DNA from: Lepus europaeus
Taxonomy: Eukaryota > Chordata > Mammalia > Lagomorpha > Leporidae
Assembly: GCF_033115175.1 (NCBI RefSeq)
Contig: NC_084837.1
Span: 64,131,266 to 64,195,265 of the forward strand
Direction: 5' to 3'
DNA: 64,000 nucleotides
A program made the translations under genes and the position numbers. A model generated the notes under the pieces. It saw only the letters and a program-made list of their open reading frames with translations. It had not been told where the DNA came from and made no database searches. Numbering within the stretch: the first letter of the stretch is position 1; the number at the start of each line of letters is the position of its first letter. Below, piece after piece: positions 24,300-36,050 of this stretch.

Positions 24300-24546
24300 A
24301 TAAATTAATACATGTTTATTTATTTGAGAGACAGAGAGAGAGGGAAGGGGAGAGGGAGGGAGGGAGGGAGAAGAGAGAGCGAGCGAGAGAGCGCCAGCCC
24401 TCTCATTCCCTGGTTCACTCCACAAATCCCAAAATGGATGGGGCTGGCCAGATCAATCCAGGTCACCCAGCCAAAGCTGGAGCTGGGAATCGACCAGGTA
24501 CTCTGATGGGGGTGTGGACATCCTAAGTGCTGGGCTACACCTGCCC
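24300..24546 (-). mobile_element. C SINE, old, with purine microsatellite
   Basis: Reverse copy inserted in the L2. (GGGA)n and (GAGC)n occupy 24,331-24,388, in place of the TCTC tract. Confidence 0.8.
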
Positions 24547-25001
24547 ACACAGTCTGTTTATTACTACCCTCCATTACAACCATTCCAAATCAAGCCACCA
24601 CCATTTCTCTCTGGGCTATAGTGAAAGCTGCCTCACTTGTCTCCCTCCCAACTTCAAGCATAGACCAGCCCAGGTGACCTGTGTAAAACACAGGCTCTAT
24701 CAGGCCCATCCTTAGATTCAAACGCTCACTGGCTCCCTTCAGTGCAAGGCCAAGGCTGCTTTGTTCGGCACCTGGCCCAGCCCAAGGCTCTGACTCCATC
24801 TCTGCACTGACCTCCTCCCCGCTCCCCCTGCTCTCTGCACTCCAGACACCGTGGTTTCCCCTGTTTCTCACCACAGGGCCCTTGCACTCAGGATCTGATC
24901 TCTCTGCAGCACTTCTCGGCTCATCTTCTCACGGTTCAGAGCTTAGTTTAAATGTCTCCACCCTGCCTGAGGGCCCCTCCCTGCTCTCATGATCATCTGC
25001 T

Positions 25002-25336
25002 TTTTTTTTTTTTTTAAGATTTATCTATTAATTTGAGAGGCAGAGTTATAGATAGACAGGGAGAGACACAGAGAGAGGTCTTCCATCTGCTGGTTCGCTC
25101 TCCAAATGGCCATAATGGCCAGAGCTGGGCCGATCCGAAGCCAGGAGCCAGGAGCTTCCTCTGTGTCTCCCAGGTGGGTGTGGAGACCCAAGCACTTGAG
25201 CCATCTTCCACTGTTTTCCCAGGCCATAACCAGAGAGGTGGATTGGAAGAGGAGCAGCCAAGACACAAACTAGCACCCATATGGGATGCCAGTACCAGAG
25301 GCAGAGATTTAACCTACAACACCACAGCCCCAGCCC
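25002..25336 (-). mobile_element. C SINE
   Basis: Complete reverse single-B-box copy inserted in the L2, from the T run to 'caccacagccccagcccc'. Confidence 0.93.
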
Positions 25337-25520
25337 CATATTTTTCTTTTGACATCAGAAATAGTCATATATTTACTTATTGCCTAGCTCCTGCCTTAGA
25401 ATGTAAGTTCCATGCGGGCTGGATCTTGCCCGACCTGCTCAGTGTTCCGTCTCCCACTCCTAGAACCACGCTAGGCACATGGTGGGAGCTCAGTAAATAT
25501 TTGTTCAGTGAATGAAAAAA

Positions 25521-25819
25521 TGACTGAGGTGTGGCTGCAGGCCTCGCTGGGGCAGTGTGGGAAGCCACACCTACTACCTAAGAGTACAGGGCAGCACGTG
25601 GTCACTCCGAGAAGTGACTCACAGCTCATCTGACAGGCTGGTATTTGCTCCAGTGTTGCTGGCCAACAATGCACTACCCAGGAAAGGGAGCCTCTGGCAG
25701 ACGCTGCAAAGACAAAAAAGTCTGCTTCTCAGGGGTCGTCCTGGAGGGAAGAGCCCAAGGATGAGATGGAGAGCTGGCACGGAGCTCTTTGTGGTTCTTT
25801 CAAACCGGCCAAGTGGGGC
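25521..25819. other. Intergenic, nothing recognised
   Basis: No repeat or gene supported. Confidence 0.35.
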
Positions 25820-26120
25820 GGGCGGCTGGCACAGCGGTCAAGTTGTCACTTGGGACACTTGAATCCTGTACCCGAGTGCCTGGTTTGAGTCCTGGCTACT
25901 CTACTTCTGCTCCAGCTTCCCACATGCTGGAGGCAGTAGGTGATGACTCAAGTACCTGGGTCCCTGCCACCCATGGGAGAGACCCAGATGGAATTCTGGG
26001 CTTCTGGCTTTGGCCTAGCCCAGCCTGGCTGCTGCAGGCATGTGTGCAGTGAACTGGTGGATGGAGGATGTGTGTGTGTGTGTGTTTCTCTTTCAGATAA
26101 AATGAAAAAAAAAAAAAAGA
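25820..26120 (+). mobile_element. C SINE, old
   Basis: Diverged copy from 'ggctggcacagcggtcaag' to a poly(A) at 26,106-26,119. A (TG)n run at 26,069-26,086 replaces the TCTC tract. Confidence 0.8.
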
Positions 26121-26964
26121 TATGGGTACTTTCATAAAACAAAATGAAACCCGCCATGTCAGTAACCAAGGACTCTACTGTGGCTGAATGTACAAACGTC
26201 CCCCAGTCCTACACCCCCGCCCCCCCACATTCCTGCACCCACTCCTGCAGACCTAACTGTGACTCTTTAGCTTATTCAGATATTTCACAGAGGAACTGGG
26301 CAATGACCAACCAGTGAGTCTCTGGGAAATCCCGTAGAAATGTACAAAACTAAAGCACCTAGACGGACTGTGACATTTCACCACGAATCCTAATGAATGA
26401 CCTACAAGCACACACTAACATGCTAGTGCAGAACTGTAGGGAGCAACCTAGAAAATACCCATCCCGTCATGGCTATGCATATGGATGTGGAATAACAAAC
26501 ATATCACATTATCAAAGCACAACAACTCTACCAACATTCTCTAAGGAGAAGACAGACTGAAAGAGAAGAGTTATAGTATTGGGTTAGTGGTATTACATTG
26601 GATTCTCCCTTTGTGCTGTCCAAGCATTTAAAGGAATGACTTTTACTTCTATAAAAATGAAAAATATTCGCATCAAATACATCTTGTGGTTGTTGGGGGC
26701 CTACATCCCCACCGTGTGGCCTTTCTGCTCACCCCTCGAGGAGCTGGAAGCATGAAGGCGGCAGGGTGCTGCCTCCTTCCTGTGCCCTAGCAGGCTGGCG
26801 ATGACAGGAGCAGAGGGAAGAGGAATGAAACCACAAAAACAGCGACGGCGACGACCCACAGGCTGTGCCCTGGCACACTGCAGCACTCCCATAGTTCTCC
26901 CCAGAGAGGTCTGGAGGAGTGCGGAGAGGAAGCAATGCGTATGTGGGAACAGGCCCATACATGA
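26121..26964. other. Intergenic, nothing recognised
   Basis: About 840 bp of unique sequence. There is no coding evidence. Confidence 0.35.
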
Positions 26965-27015
26965 CACAGCCTGGGATGAACTCTGATTCCAGAGCCCATG
27001 CTCTTAACCACTCCA
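26965..27015 (+). repeat. MIR end fragment
   Basis: 'gaactctgattccagagcccatgctcttaaccactcc' is the MIR 3'-core ending. Confidence 0.6.
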
Positions 27016-27439
27016 ACGAGGCCGGCACTTTTACACATCCAAACCACTGTGTTCTAATTGCTCCCCTAACCTGCCAGCTCCCACTTCTCAGTGTGAGTCA
27101 GGCAGCGGAGGATGCCTGGATGGGCAAGAGCAGCCCCTTGACCTCGGCATCGAGGCAGCGTGGACAGAGCTCATCCCGACGGCTATCTCCCCTTTCAGCG
27201 TACCAGCAGCAGGTGGGGCTGAGGAGCCACGCTGGAGAGGAGGCAGTGGAGGCAGAGAAAGGGGAGCGGAGCCTGCTCACGGGCACCAGGCAGACGGCAG
27301 GCTGATCTTTGTTCTTTGGGAAGGGTGGGATAGACGTGGGGCACAACAGCTTAGGGAAACGCCATGGGGTGGGACTCTGGGGAGGGTCACCGCACAGGCC
27401 CCGCTCCAACACGAGGCAGCCAGCCTGGCTAAGGCAGGG
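27016..27439. other. GC-rich intergenic
   Basis: Open frames on both strands overlap. None has a recognisable product. Confidence 0.35.
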
Positions 27440-27745
27440 AGCAGGGCAGGCACTGTGCCACTTGGGACGCCTGCATCCCATTATCGGAGTGATGGTGTGT
27501 GAGTCCTGGCTACTCTGTGCCTCTGATCCAGCTCCCTGCTGGTGCACCTGGGAGGCAGCAGGTGATGGCCAAAGTACTTGGGTTCCTGCCACCTGTGCCA
27601 GAAACATAGATGGAGTTCCTGGCTCCTGGCTTGGGCCTGGCCCAGCCCTGACTGTTGTGGGCCAAATGGGAGTGAAACAGTGGATGGAAGATTTGTCTCT
27701 TCCTCTCCCTCTGACATTCTATCTTTCAAACAAACAGATCTTGGG
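27440..27745 (+). mobile_element. C SINE, old
   Basis: From 'gcagggcaggcactgtgcc' to 'tctttcaaacaaacagatcttgg', old-type middle, diverged. Confidence 0.82.
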
Positions 27746-28035
27746 GAAAAGGGGAAGGGGAGCAGTGTTCTGGAGGACTGGGTCATCCCTTCAGTTACGT
27801 GTGTGGTGGACGCCACTGGACCCTCTGGGGCCAGGCAAGATGAGCCTGTGGCTGAAGCTCAGGATGGACTCACCAAGCCAGGGGCCAGAGAGAGGGAGGC
27901 CGAGAGCAGTGGGGTCCAAAGGAGGCAAAGGGACCACGGGTAGTGTTCCCTGTGTGCAAGGCCTCAGGTCAGGCCTACACACAGGCGTAAGAACACTGTC
28001 CCCCCAACCCTGCCCCCGAATTGCTAAAAGCTCCT

Positions 28036-28363
28036 AGGAGCTCACACACCCATCCAGAGAAGCCGGGAGAGGCCGATCTGGGTAAGCTGATAATCACCTA
28101 GGGACGCTGTTGGGCGAAGTGAAGATAGCATCTGCTATCGTCACTACCCAGTGGGAGGGGTTTGTGAGGCAGGCAAATCAGGACATCCCCTGCAGCTCCT
28201 GCTGGGCTGCACGCGGTCACATCCATGTCCCTGCTATGACGCTGTGCTGGGTCACACGGATGAGCATCTGTCACTGCCGGGGCGCTGTGAGGTCCCTCAC
28301 ACGCAGGGTCGGGGCACACCTCTCAGTCTCCTGTTCAGGAAGTACCTTCCAGTCACACTGCCA
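28036..28363 (-). repeat. Inverted dispersed repeat, copy B (unknown family)
   Basis: Reverse-complement partner of 16,952-17,265, about 328 bp, 11 kb away. Compared with copy A it carries a few short insertions, such as around 28,125-28,145. No SINE is fused to either end. Both copies share the terminal 'agctcct...' boundary. Confidence 0.85.
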
Positions 28364-29386
28364 TGGAGACGGGCGGGCACCCTGGGGAAAGCGCTCGACC
28401 TCTCTGAGCTTCCGGTTCCTACATCAGACACAACCCCTCCCTAGCAGAGTGTGAGGGACACGGAGGGAGGTGAGGGCCGAAGGGGACGGTGTGGGGGTGG
28501 GGCACTACGTACAGTGATCTTGGTCAGGGAAGTGGGGGTGAATGCCCCATGGCCAGAGAAGCACTCCTACCTGGGAGCCCCGGGGGGTCGCAGGAAGTAG
28601 AGGTGGGAGATGAGGTGCATCCAGGCGCCCTGCATCCTCAGCCTTCCCACACTGCCCTCCTGATCCGCTGTCCTCTGCGTCCCCTGTGGCCTCTCTGGGA
28701 CAAACATCTCGGCTCCCAGGACTCATCGCAGCGTGGAGCTGGGGCTGGTCCTTCAGAGCGGGGCGGCCCTGTCGTTGCGGGGCCATCCCCTGGGGGTTTC
28801 ACAGGAGAGTGGAAGTGAGGCCATCGATTCCTCTTGAAGAGAAGCCACATGAATTATTAAAGGACGGAAAGAAGGCAGCGCACAGCTAGCAGAGCCCCCA
28901 TCTCCCTCTCTGCGAATATTCCAATCAGTCTGCTTCGCTGGACAGACAGCTCCTGCGCATTGCGGAGGGCAAGCAGGGAGCCAGGGCTGCTCTCACAGCG
29001 GGAGGCCTGCACCAGCAGGGCTGGGATCCAGGCTCGGACACAGCTCCTCACTGCACAGAAGCTAGTTTTTAAAGTGTGAAACTCAATATGCCAGTAGGAG
29101 GGTAGCCAAGAGGGCTGGAGGCGGAGTGGCTGAGGCCATGCAGGCCCCTGAAGAAGAACCCACTTTCCTGGGAGGTGAAGCTACTCCCTGGGCTCCTACC
29201 TGACACCCCCACATCTCTAGTTGAGTCCTGAAAGTAAATACCTGGCCTTGCGTTCAAAGCTGCTGGTGAAGCCCAAGGGCCAGAACAGAACTTAATGATC
29301 TAATCTACCCGTCATTCCAGCACTTTCTTTGGCTTAAATGATGTGTCTGGCAGCTTAAGGAGACTGCATCATCCCAACTCCATGTT
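28364..29386. other. GC-rich intergenic, nothing recognised
   Basis: No gene or known repeat supported. Confidence 0.35.
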
Positions 29387-29403
29387 AAAAATAAATACAT
29401 TAA

Positions 29404-29763
29404 GCTGGCGCTGCGGCTCACTAGGCTAATCCTCCACCTTGCAGCGCCGGCACACCGGGTTCTAGTCCCGATTGGGGCACCGGATTCTGTCCCGGTTGCC
29501 CCTCTTCCAGGCCAGCTCTCTGCTGTGGCCACGGAGTGCAGTGGAGGATGGCCCAAGTACTTGGGCCCTGCACCCCATGGGAGACCAGGAGAAGCACCTG
29601 GCTCCTGCCATCGGATCAGCGCGGTGCGCTGGCCGCAGCGCGCCAGCCGCGGCGGCCATTGGAGGGTGAACCAATGGCAAAGGAAGACCTTTCTCTCTGT
29701 CTCTCTCTCTCTCACTGTCCACTCTGCCTGTCAAATAAATAAATAAATAAATTAAATTAAACA
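29404..29763 (+). mobile_element. C SINE, double-B-box subtype
   Basis: Young copy, tail (AAAT)n. Perfect 17-bp target duplication AAAAATAAATACATTAA at 29,387-29,403 and 29,764-29,780. It carries an extra 'cgcagcgcgccagccgcgg' expansion near 29,635. Confidence 0.95.
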
Positions 29764-29794
29764 AAAAATAAATACATTAAAAAATACAAAAATA

Positions 29795-30108
29795 GGGGCC
29801 AATGTTGTGGCACAGCACTGCCAGTATCCCATACTGGAGCTCTGGTTCGAGTCCCAGCTGTTCCACTTCTGATCCAGTTCCCTGGTAAAGTGCCTGAGAA
29901 GGCAGCAGCAGATGACCCAAGTACCTGGGCCCCTGCCACCCATGTGGGAGACCTGGACAGAGCTCCAGGCTCCTGGCTTTAGCCTGGCCCAGCTTTGCCA
30001 TTATGGTCTATGGGGAGTGACCAATGGGTGGAAGACCTCTGTCTCTGTCTCTCCCTCTCTGTAACTTTGTCAAATAAATAAAACATTTAAAAACTTAAAA
30101 AAATTTTT
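29795..30108 (+). mobile_element. C SINE, older
   Basis: Head region shortened. Target duplication AATACAAAAATA at 29,783-29,794 and 30,109-30,120, 3 bp beyond the target site of the preceding SINE. Confidence 0.9.
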
Positions 30109-30164
30109 AATACAAAAATAAACACAAAAAGCAAACCTCCCCTGTGTTCTGTATACAAGTTTTT

Positions 30165-30493
30165 GTTTTTTTGTTTGTTTTTTGACAGGCAGAGTTAGAC
30201 AGTGAGAAAGAGAGAGAAAGGTCTTCCTTCTGTTGGTTCACTCCCAAAATGGCTGCTATAGCCAGAGTGCTGCACTGATCCGAAGCCAGGAGCCAGGTGC
30301 CTCCTCCTGGTCTCCCATGCGAGTGCAGGGCCCAAGCACTTGGACCATCCTCCACTGCACTCCCGGGCCACAGCAGAGAGCTGGCCTGGAAGAGGAGCAA
30401 CTGGGACAGAATCCGGCGGCCCGACTGGGACTAGAACCCAGAGTGCCAGCGCCACAAGCGGAGGATTAGCTTAGTGAGCCGCGGCGCCAGCCC
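30165..30493 (-). mobile_element. C SINE, double-B-box subtype
   Basis: Reverse copy. Flanks TGTATACAAGTTTTT (30,150-30,164) and TGTGTACAAGTTTTT (30,494-30,508). Confidence 0.95.
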
Positions 30494-30536
30494 TGTGTAC
30501 AAGTTTTTAAATGTACATTCAAAATACACACCTTTC

Positions 30537-30885
30537 ATGGGGCTGGCGCTGTAGTGCAGTGGGTTAACGCCCTGGCCTGAAGTGCCAGCATCCCCTATGG
30601 GTGCCAGTTCTAGTCCTGGCTGCTCCACTTCCGATCCAGCTCTCTGGTATGGCCTGGGAAAGCAGTAGAAGATGGCCCAAGTCCTTGGGCCCCTGCACCC
30701 ACATGGGAGACCCGGAAGAAGCTCCTGGCTCCTGGCTTCGGATCGGCGCAGCTCCGGCCATTGCGGTCAATAGGGGAGTGAACCATCGGATGGAACCATC
30801 TCTCTCTCTCTCTGCCTCTCCTCTCTCTTTGTGTAACTCTGATTTTCAAATAAATAGATAAATCTTTAAGAACAAAACAAAAACC
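30537..30885 (+). mobile_element. C SINE
   Basis: Complete single-B-box copy. Flanks AAATACACACCTTTC (30,522-30,536) and AAATACACACCATTC (30,886-30,900). Confidence 0.93.
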
Positions 30886-30900
30886 AAATACACACCATTC

Positions 30901-31637
30901 TGCCTCCCCTGTGCTGCCTCTCAGCTAGCACCCCATTTCCAGACTCCCTGAGGCTGTGAGTTTTGGTGGTCTGCCTCTGGCCTACACAGCACCTTCAGAA
31001 ACGAGCAAGAGTCCGGCCCACCCTCAGACTGAGCATTCTCACATGTTTGGGTCGGAGGTGTGGTGAGGTGTCAGTTTTTGGTTGGTCGATTTGAGGGAAC
31101 TGATAACTTGAACGGCAGCATTCATTACGGTAAGGAGAGCCGACGGTCTTCCAGGCACCCACTTAGAAAGCAAACGCGGTCTGCAAGAGATCTGGCTCGC
31201 CTGCGCTGCCAGCTCTCTTCCCAGGGTGACTCTCAGCAGTTTTCAAAGCCCACCATTTACATCTTCCCTCTTTTAGAGGCCTCGTTTCTGGAGATCTTTA
31301 GAAGCCGCCAGGCTGGCCAGGGATTTGGGGGTAAGTGTGCAGATGCTGGCTGTAATATTTTGCCACAAGGGAAAGAGGAACCTTGAACTTGGAAGAAAAG
31401 TTCTGCGGATGGAGACATCCAATCCACGAGGGCATCTGCAACCATGCTTCTTTGAAGTGAAAGGAAGTCACGTGTAAGACCCAGGGCAACTTAATTCTAA
31501 GTGAGCTTCCAGAATGCGAGGGGAGACCGCCACCAGAACTGTTGACTGGTGACAGCTGAACCTGGGAGAATTCAATACCTACTTGTACTGAGGCATTCCC
31601 TTCTCTAAATCTTACCCTGATCACAATTTAAAAATAG
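30901..31637. other. Intergenic, nothing recognised
   Basis: Unique sequence between two SINEs. Confidence 0.35.
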
Positions 31638-31971
31638 AGGCCGGCACCAAGGCTCAATAGGCTAATCCTCCGTCTTGTGGCGCCGGCACACTGGGTTCTA
31701 GTCCCAGTCAGGGCACCGGATTCTGTCCCGGTTGCCCCTCTTCCAGGCCAGCTCTCTGCTGTGGCCCGGGAGTGCAGTGGAGGATGGCCCAAGTGCTTGG
31801 GCCCTGCACCCCATGGGAGACCAGGAGAAGCACCTGGCTCCTGCCTTCGGATCAGCGCGGTGTGCCGGCCACAGCGCACCAGCCGCGGCAGCCATTGGAG
31901 GGTGAACCAACGGCAAAGGAAGACCTTTCTCTCTGTCTCTCTCTCTCTCACTGTCCACTCTGCCTGTCAAA

Positions 31972-31972
<1 letters not shown>
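31638..31972 (+). mobile_element. C SINE, double-B-box subtype
   Basis: Young copy whose tail has become (AAT)n at 31,971-32,003. Confidence 0.93.
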
Positions 31973-32002
<30 letters not shown>

Positions 32003-32003
32003 G
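31971..32003. repeat. (AAT)n microsatellite
   Basis: About eleven AAT units in a SINE tail. Confidence 0.97.
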
Positions 32004-33270
32004 AGATGAGAACATGAAGATTTCTTTTGGGAAATATTTTGGGGGCTTAGTCGAGACGAGCTGTGTGATGGGCCAGGTGCTCTGGCACAAAGCACTCAGT
32101 GCGTTCTGCCCATCCAGTGCACTCAGGGCCTGCCCATGGCCACCCAGGTGAGAGCCAGATGGCGCTGGTTCTGGACAGCCGGCCAGAGAGATCCTTGGTC
32201 AAGAATCTAACCTGGTGCCAGTGGGCGGCAGCCAGAGCTGAGAGAGGCTGCAGAGAGGCTGGGGCAGACTGCAGAGTTAGCAGCTTTGCCATGGGCCAGG
32301 AGTGGTGCCAGGGAGCGGGGAGCCAAGGCTTCCTCCCCCTGCCTTTTGGGGTGTCCCTCCCTCCTTTCTTCCTGCCCCCGAAGGCCCTCTCATTGCTTGG
32401 GTCAGTTCTCCTACCGTGGTCCAGACCCCAGGGCTGCTCCAGGGCAGGAACTGCAGTGATGATGCAGAAGGGGGTGAGAGGCGCCCCTTCCCTGCAGACC
32501 CCCAGAGACGTGGAGCTGGGCGGTGGGTTCCCATCCCGACCTGTGGAAGGAGCAGAGAGGAGCCTTCGTGTCCTTTCCAGGTCTTGTGTTCACACGTTAG
32601 GAATGTCTGTAAGGGACGTCTCCAAGCTGCATCTAGCTTAGTTCCCTGTACAATTCCTCTCCTACATATTAAAAACCAAGCATGAGGATTTCAACCTCAG
32701 CCAGACAGCAGCTCCAACAAATGTTCTTCAGACGGAGCACCATGTGCCCGGAACTGCCCCCCACCCCCAGCGCACCTGGCCACTGGTCTTGCCAAAGACC
32801 CCATTCCCTGCATGACTGGGCCCAGCCAGAGCTCGGGGGCCAGCACAGGTGGTCACTCCTAGAAGTGACTCCGTAGGATTCTTGGCAGTGCTGGCCCGGG
32901 ATGGATTAAGTCAGCATTGTTCCAACAGAAAGTGAGTTCTGAGGTTAAGCATCTACACAATCAACTATGTAGAAGAGAGACTCCCTCCCCACGAGAGTGC
33001 TCCTCCTGCCCTGCTCATTTCTGTCCTGGTGCCCTGTGCCTCTCGGAGGGAGGCAGGAAATGGTGGAGAAGGTGCCTGACACCGGCCAGCAGCTTTGGCT
33101 AACACCGACAATGAGGGAAGGATGGAGGGGTGGCGGGGGGAGTGAGGGACGATCTGTGGAGATGGCAGCAGCCCTTGATGGTGAGAAGTGACAGAGAGCA
33201 AGCTGAGACCGGGCCCCTGAGCCACCCTGGTACTGGTCCTGGTCCTGGTGTGTGTTAACATCTACCCCCC
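32004..33270. other. GC-rich intergenic
   Basis: A 180-codon plus-strand open frame (32,099-32,641) has no recognisable domain and overlaps others. No gene is supported. Confidence 0.35.
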
Positions 33271-33606
33271 CCCCTTTTTTTTTTTTTTTGACAGGCAGAG
33301 TGGACAGTGAGAGAGAGAGAGACAGAGAGAAAGGTCTTCCCTTGCCGTTGGTTCACCCTCCAATGGCCGCTGCGGCCGGCGCATAGCGCTGATTTGAAGC
33401 CAGGAGCCAGGTGCTTCTCCTGGTCTCCCATGCGGGTGCAGGGCCCAAGCACTTGGGCCATCCTCCACTGCCTTCCCGGGCCACAGCAGAGAGCTGGCCT
33501 GGAAGAGGGGCAACCGGGATAGAATCCGGCGCCCCAACCAGGACTAGGACCCAGTGTGCCGGTGCCGCAAGGCGGAGGATTAGCCTGTTAAGCCACGGCG
33601 CCGGCC
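33271..33606 (-). mobile_element. C SINE, double-B-box subtype
   Basis: Reverse copy preceded by a C/T run. Flanks 'aacatctaccc' and 'aacatctccc' mark the target duplication. Confidence 0.93.
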
Positions 33607-33819
33607 AACATCTCCCTTTTTTCAACCTTGGGGAAGTTTACCTTAAACATTTTCATGGGAATTAGCCCAATTTAATGAATTTTTATCTAGAAAATACTTT
33701 GTGAAAAATTCCTAAAGTTCACTGGGGAGGAGAGTGGGGACTCGGCTGGATACAGGCAGACCAACGTTCTTATTTCATTGAAATTGTTCCTACCAGGAAA
33801 GCAGTTGTTTGGTTTCTCT

Positions 33820-34127
33820 TTAAAGACTTGTTTTATGTATTCAAAAGAGAGTGACAGAGAGGGGGTTGGGGGAGAGATATCGTCCATGTGCTGGGTCACT
33901 CCCCAAATGGCTGCAGCAACTCCGGGCTGGGTCAGGCCAAAGGCAGAGGGCAGGAACTCCACTCTGGTCTGTGGCAGGGGCCCAAGCACTTTGGCCAGCT
34001 TGCACTGCTTCCCCAGGTGCATTAGCCGGGAGCTGGATTGAAAGCGGAGCAGCTGGGACTTGTCAACCCCCTGCTCATATGGTGTTGCAGGTGATGGCTT
34101 AACCCACTGCTCCACAACGCCAGACCC
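33820..34127 (-). mobile_element. C SINE, old
   Basis: Reverse, diverged copy from 'ctctttaaagacttg' to 'caacgccagaccc'. Confidence 0.82.
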
Positions 34128-34407
34128 AGGAAGTAGTTTTAAATGGACAACATTCTAAATAAAACAAAAGGTAGAAAATGATTTTCTGGAGTAAATTTAA
34201 GCCAATTCATTTCTTGATCAGTTTTTAATAGAGTAATTAGGGTTGCTCAGTTTTTACAATTATTTTCATTGGGATCAAGTCTTTTTCACATATCATGAAA
34301 TTTTACCCATCATAGCTTTACTTTTGTGAATTTTCTCCTGTGGTTACTATTTCTTAACAGGTCTAGTTTTTGCCAGGTCAATATTTTATTCTCAAGATGT
34401 GATTCTG

Positions 34408-34736
34408 GGGGCCGGCACTGTGGCACAGTGGGTTAATGCCCTGGCCTGCGGAGCCAGCATCCCATATGGGCGCCGCTTCGAGTCCCAGCTGCTCCTCTTC
34501 TGATCCAGCTCTCTGCTATGGCCTGGGATAGCAGTAGAGGATGGCCCAAGTCCTTGGGCCCCTGCACTCGTGTGGGAGACCTGGAAGAAGCTCCTGGCTC
34601 CCAGCTTCGGATCGGCACAGCTCTGGCCGTTGTGGCCACCTACGGAGTAAACCAGCGGATGGAAGACCTCTCTGTCTCTACCTCTTTCTCTGTAAATCTG
34701 TCTTTCAAATAAATAAAAATAAATATTAAAAAAAAA
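34408..34736 (+). mobile_element. C SINE
   Basis: Complete copy. Perfect 14-bp target duplication AAGATGTGATTCTG at 34,394-34,407 and 34,737-34,750. Confidence 0.95.
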
Positions 34737-34847
34737 AAGATGTGATTCTGCTAAAATTGACCATGGGAAATTTTAGCTGCATTGGTTTCATTTTCTACCA
34801 GTTATTCATTAAACGCTCATGGGCCTGGCATTGTGACACAGTGGGTT

Positions 34848-35772
34848 TGAAGTAACACCTTGACAGTAGGGACTCCATGTTGGAGCACCTGGGACTCCAT
34901 CTTGAGAAAGCACCACACACCCTCCACCGTAAGACTCTGATCTGAAGCTATGATCTAAAACACTTATACAACGGCAGTCCACTACCTCACACCTGGGCAC
35001 CTGCCTCACTCTTGGCAGAGCATAGAAACCCCTAGTATAGGCCGGCGCCGTGGCTTAACAGGCTAATCCTCTGCCTTGCGGCGCCGGCACACCAGGTTCT
35101 AGTCCTGGTTGGGGCGCCGGATTCTATCCAGGTTGCCCCTCTTCCAGGCCAGCTCTCTGCTGTGGCCCGGGAAGGCAGTGGAGGATGGCCCAAGTGCTTG
35201 GGCCCTGCACCCACATGGGAGACCAGGAGAAGCACCTGGCTCCTGCCTTCGGATCAGCGAGATGCGCCGGCCGCAGCGGCCATTGGAGGGTGAACCAACG
35301 GCAAAAAGGAAGACCTTTCTCTCTGTCTCTCTCTCTCTCTCTCACTGTCCACTCTGCCTGTCAAAAAAAAGAAAAAAGAAAAGAAACCCCTAGTATAATT
35401 GCTCAAGCTTGGAAGCAGATAGGCTGCACCTGGGCTAACGATGAAAGTGTTGTTTGTCTATGTCCTACATATGATTTAAGTTAATACCTGGATTAATGTC
35501 AAGATTATAATTGAAATTGTTAAGATTGTAACTGGTATTGTCAATATTATAATTGATATTAGTTTCGCATAGGTTTTAGGTCACCTTGGCCTTGGTAACC
35601 ATGTATTCCCCTCCCAATTTTGTGGTTTTTGCCTTTATAAATCCTATTGCTTTGGGTTTCGGGGTTGAGAGTTCTTTAGGGCATGAGCCCGCTCTCCACG
35701 GCCAGCAATAAAGGACCATCAGATTTTATCCATGTGTGGTGCTCCTTTGTTTGCACTCGCTCAGGCACAACA
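34848..35772 (+). mobile_element. Solo LTR of an endogenous retrovirus
   Basis: About 567 bp of LTR (925 bp with the SINE inside) begins TGAAGTAACACC and ends GGCACAACA, so it has TG...CA ends. A 4-bp GGTT target duplication (34,844-34,847 and 35,773-35,776) suggests a class I (gamma-type) element. A TATA-like 'ttataaat' at about 35,635-35,642 and an AATAAA at 35,707-35,712 mark promoter and poly(A) signal in plus orientation. No internal viral gene or second LTR is present, so this is a recombined solo LTR. Confidence 0.82.
35040..35382 (+). mobile_element. C SINE, double-B-box subtype, inside the LTR
   Basis: Perfect 15-bp target duplication GAAACCCCTAGTATA at 35,025-35,039 and 35,383-35,397, both halves within LTR sequence. 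Confidence 0.96.
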
Positions 35773-36050
35773 GGTTAAGCTACAGTTGCAATGCCAGCAT
35801 CCCATACTGGAGTGCTGGTTTGAGTTCCCACCGCTTCACTTCTGATCCAGCTCCCTGCTGACATACCTAGGAAAGCAATGGAGGATGGCCCAAGTTCTTG
35901 GACCCCTGCCACCCACACAGGAGGCCGGACAGAGTTCTGGACGCCTGGCTCTGGCCTACCCTAGCTCCAGCAGTGGCAGTCACTTCGGGAGTGAATCAAC
36001 CAAAGGAAGATCTCTCCTCTCTGTCATTCTGCCTTTCAAATAAGATTTTT

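Larger units (their letters stand above)
23990..25520 (+). mobile_element. L2 LINE, long 3' copy broken by two SINEs
   Basis: Collinear L2 text: 'gactttagaaaccatctatatcc', 'ccatgtggacttggaac', 'aaaatgtccaagatagaaacctcc', 'gagtccttcaaattctacctcc', 'ttcgtttggcacctggcc'-like text, 'cacagggcccttgcactcagg', 'tttaaatgtctccaccctgcctgagg', and the terminal 'gtaagttccatgcgggctgg...gctcagtaaatatttgttcagtgaatg'. Insertions at 24,300-24,546 and 25,002-25,336 interrupt it. Confidence 0.8.
34820..36050 (+). mobile_element. C SINE split by an LTR insertion
   Basis: The head (34,820-34,847, 'gggcctggcattgtgacacagtgggtt') and body (35,773-36,050, 'ggttaagctacagttgcaatgcc...' to 'ctttcaaataag') are two halves of one old C SINE. 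GGTT at the break is present on both sides. Confidence 0.85.
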
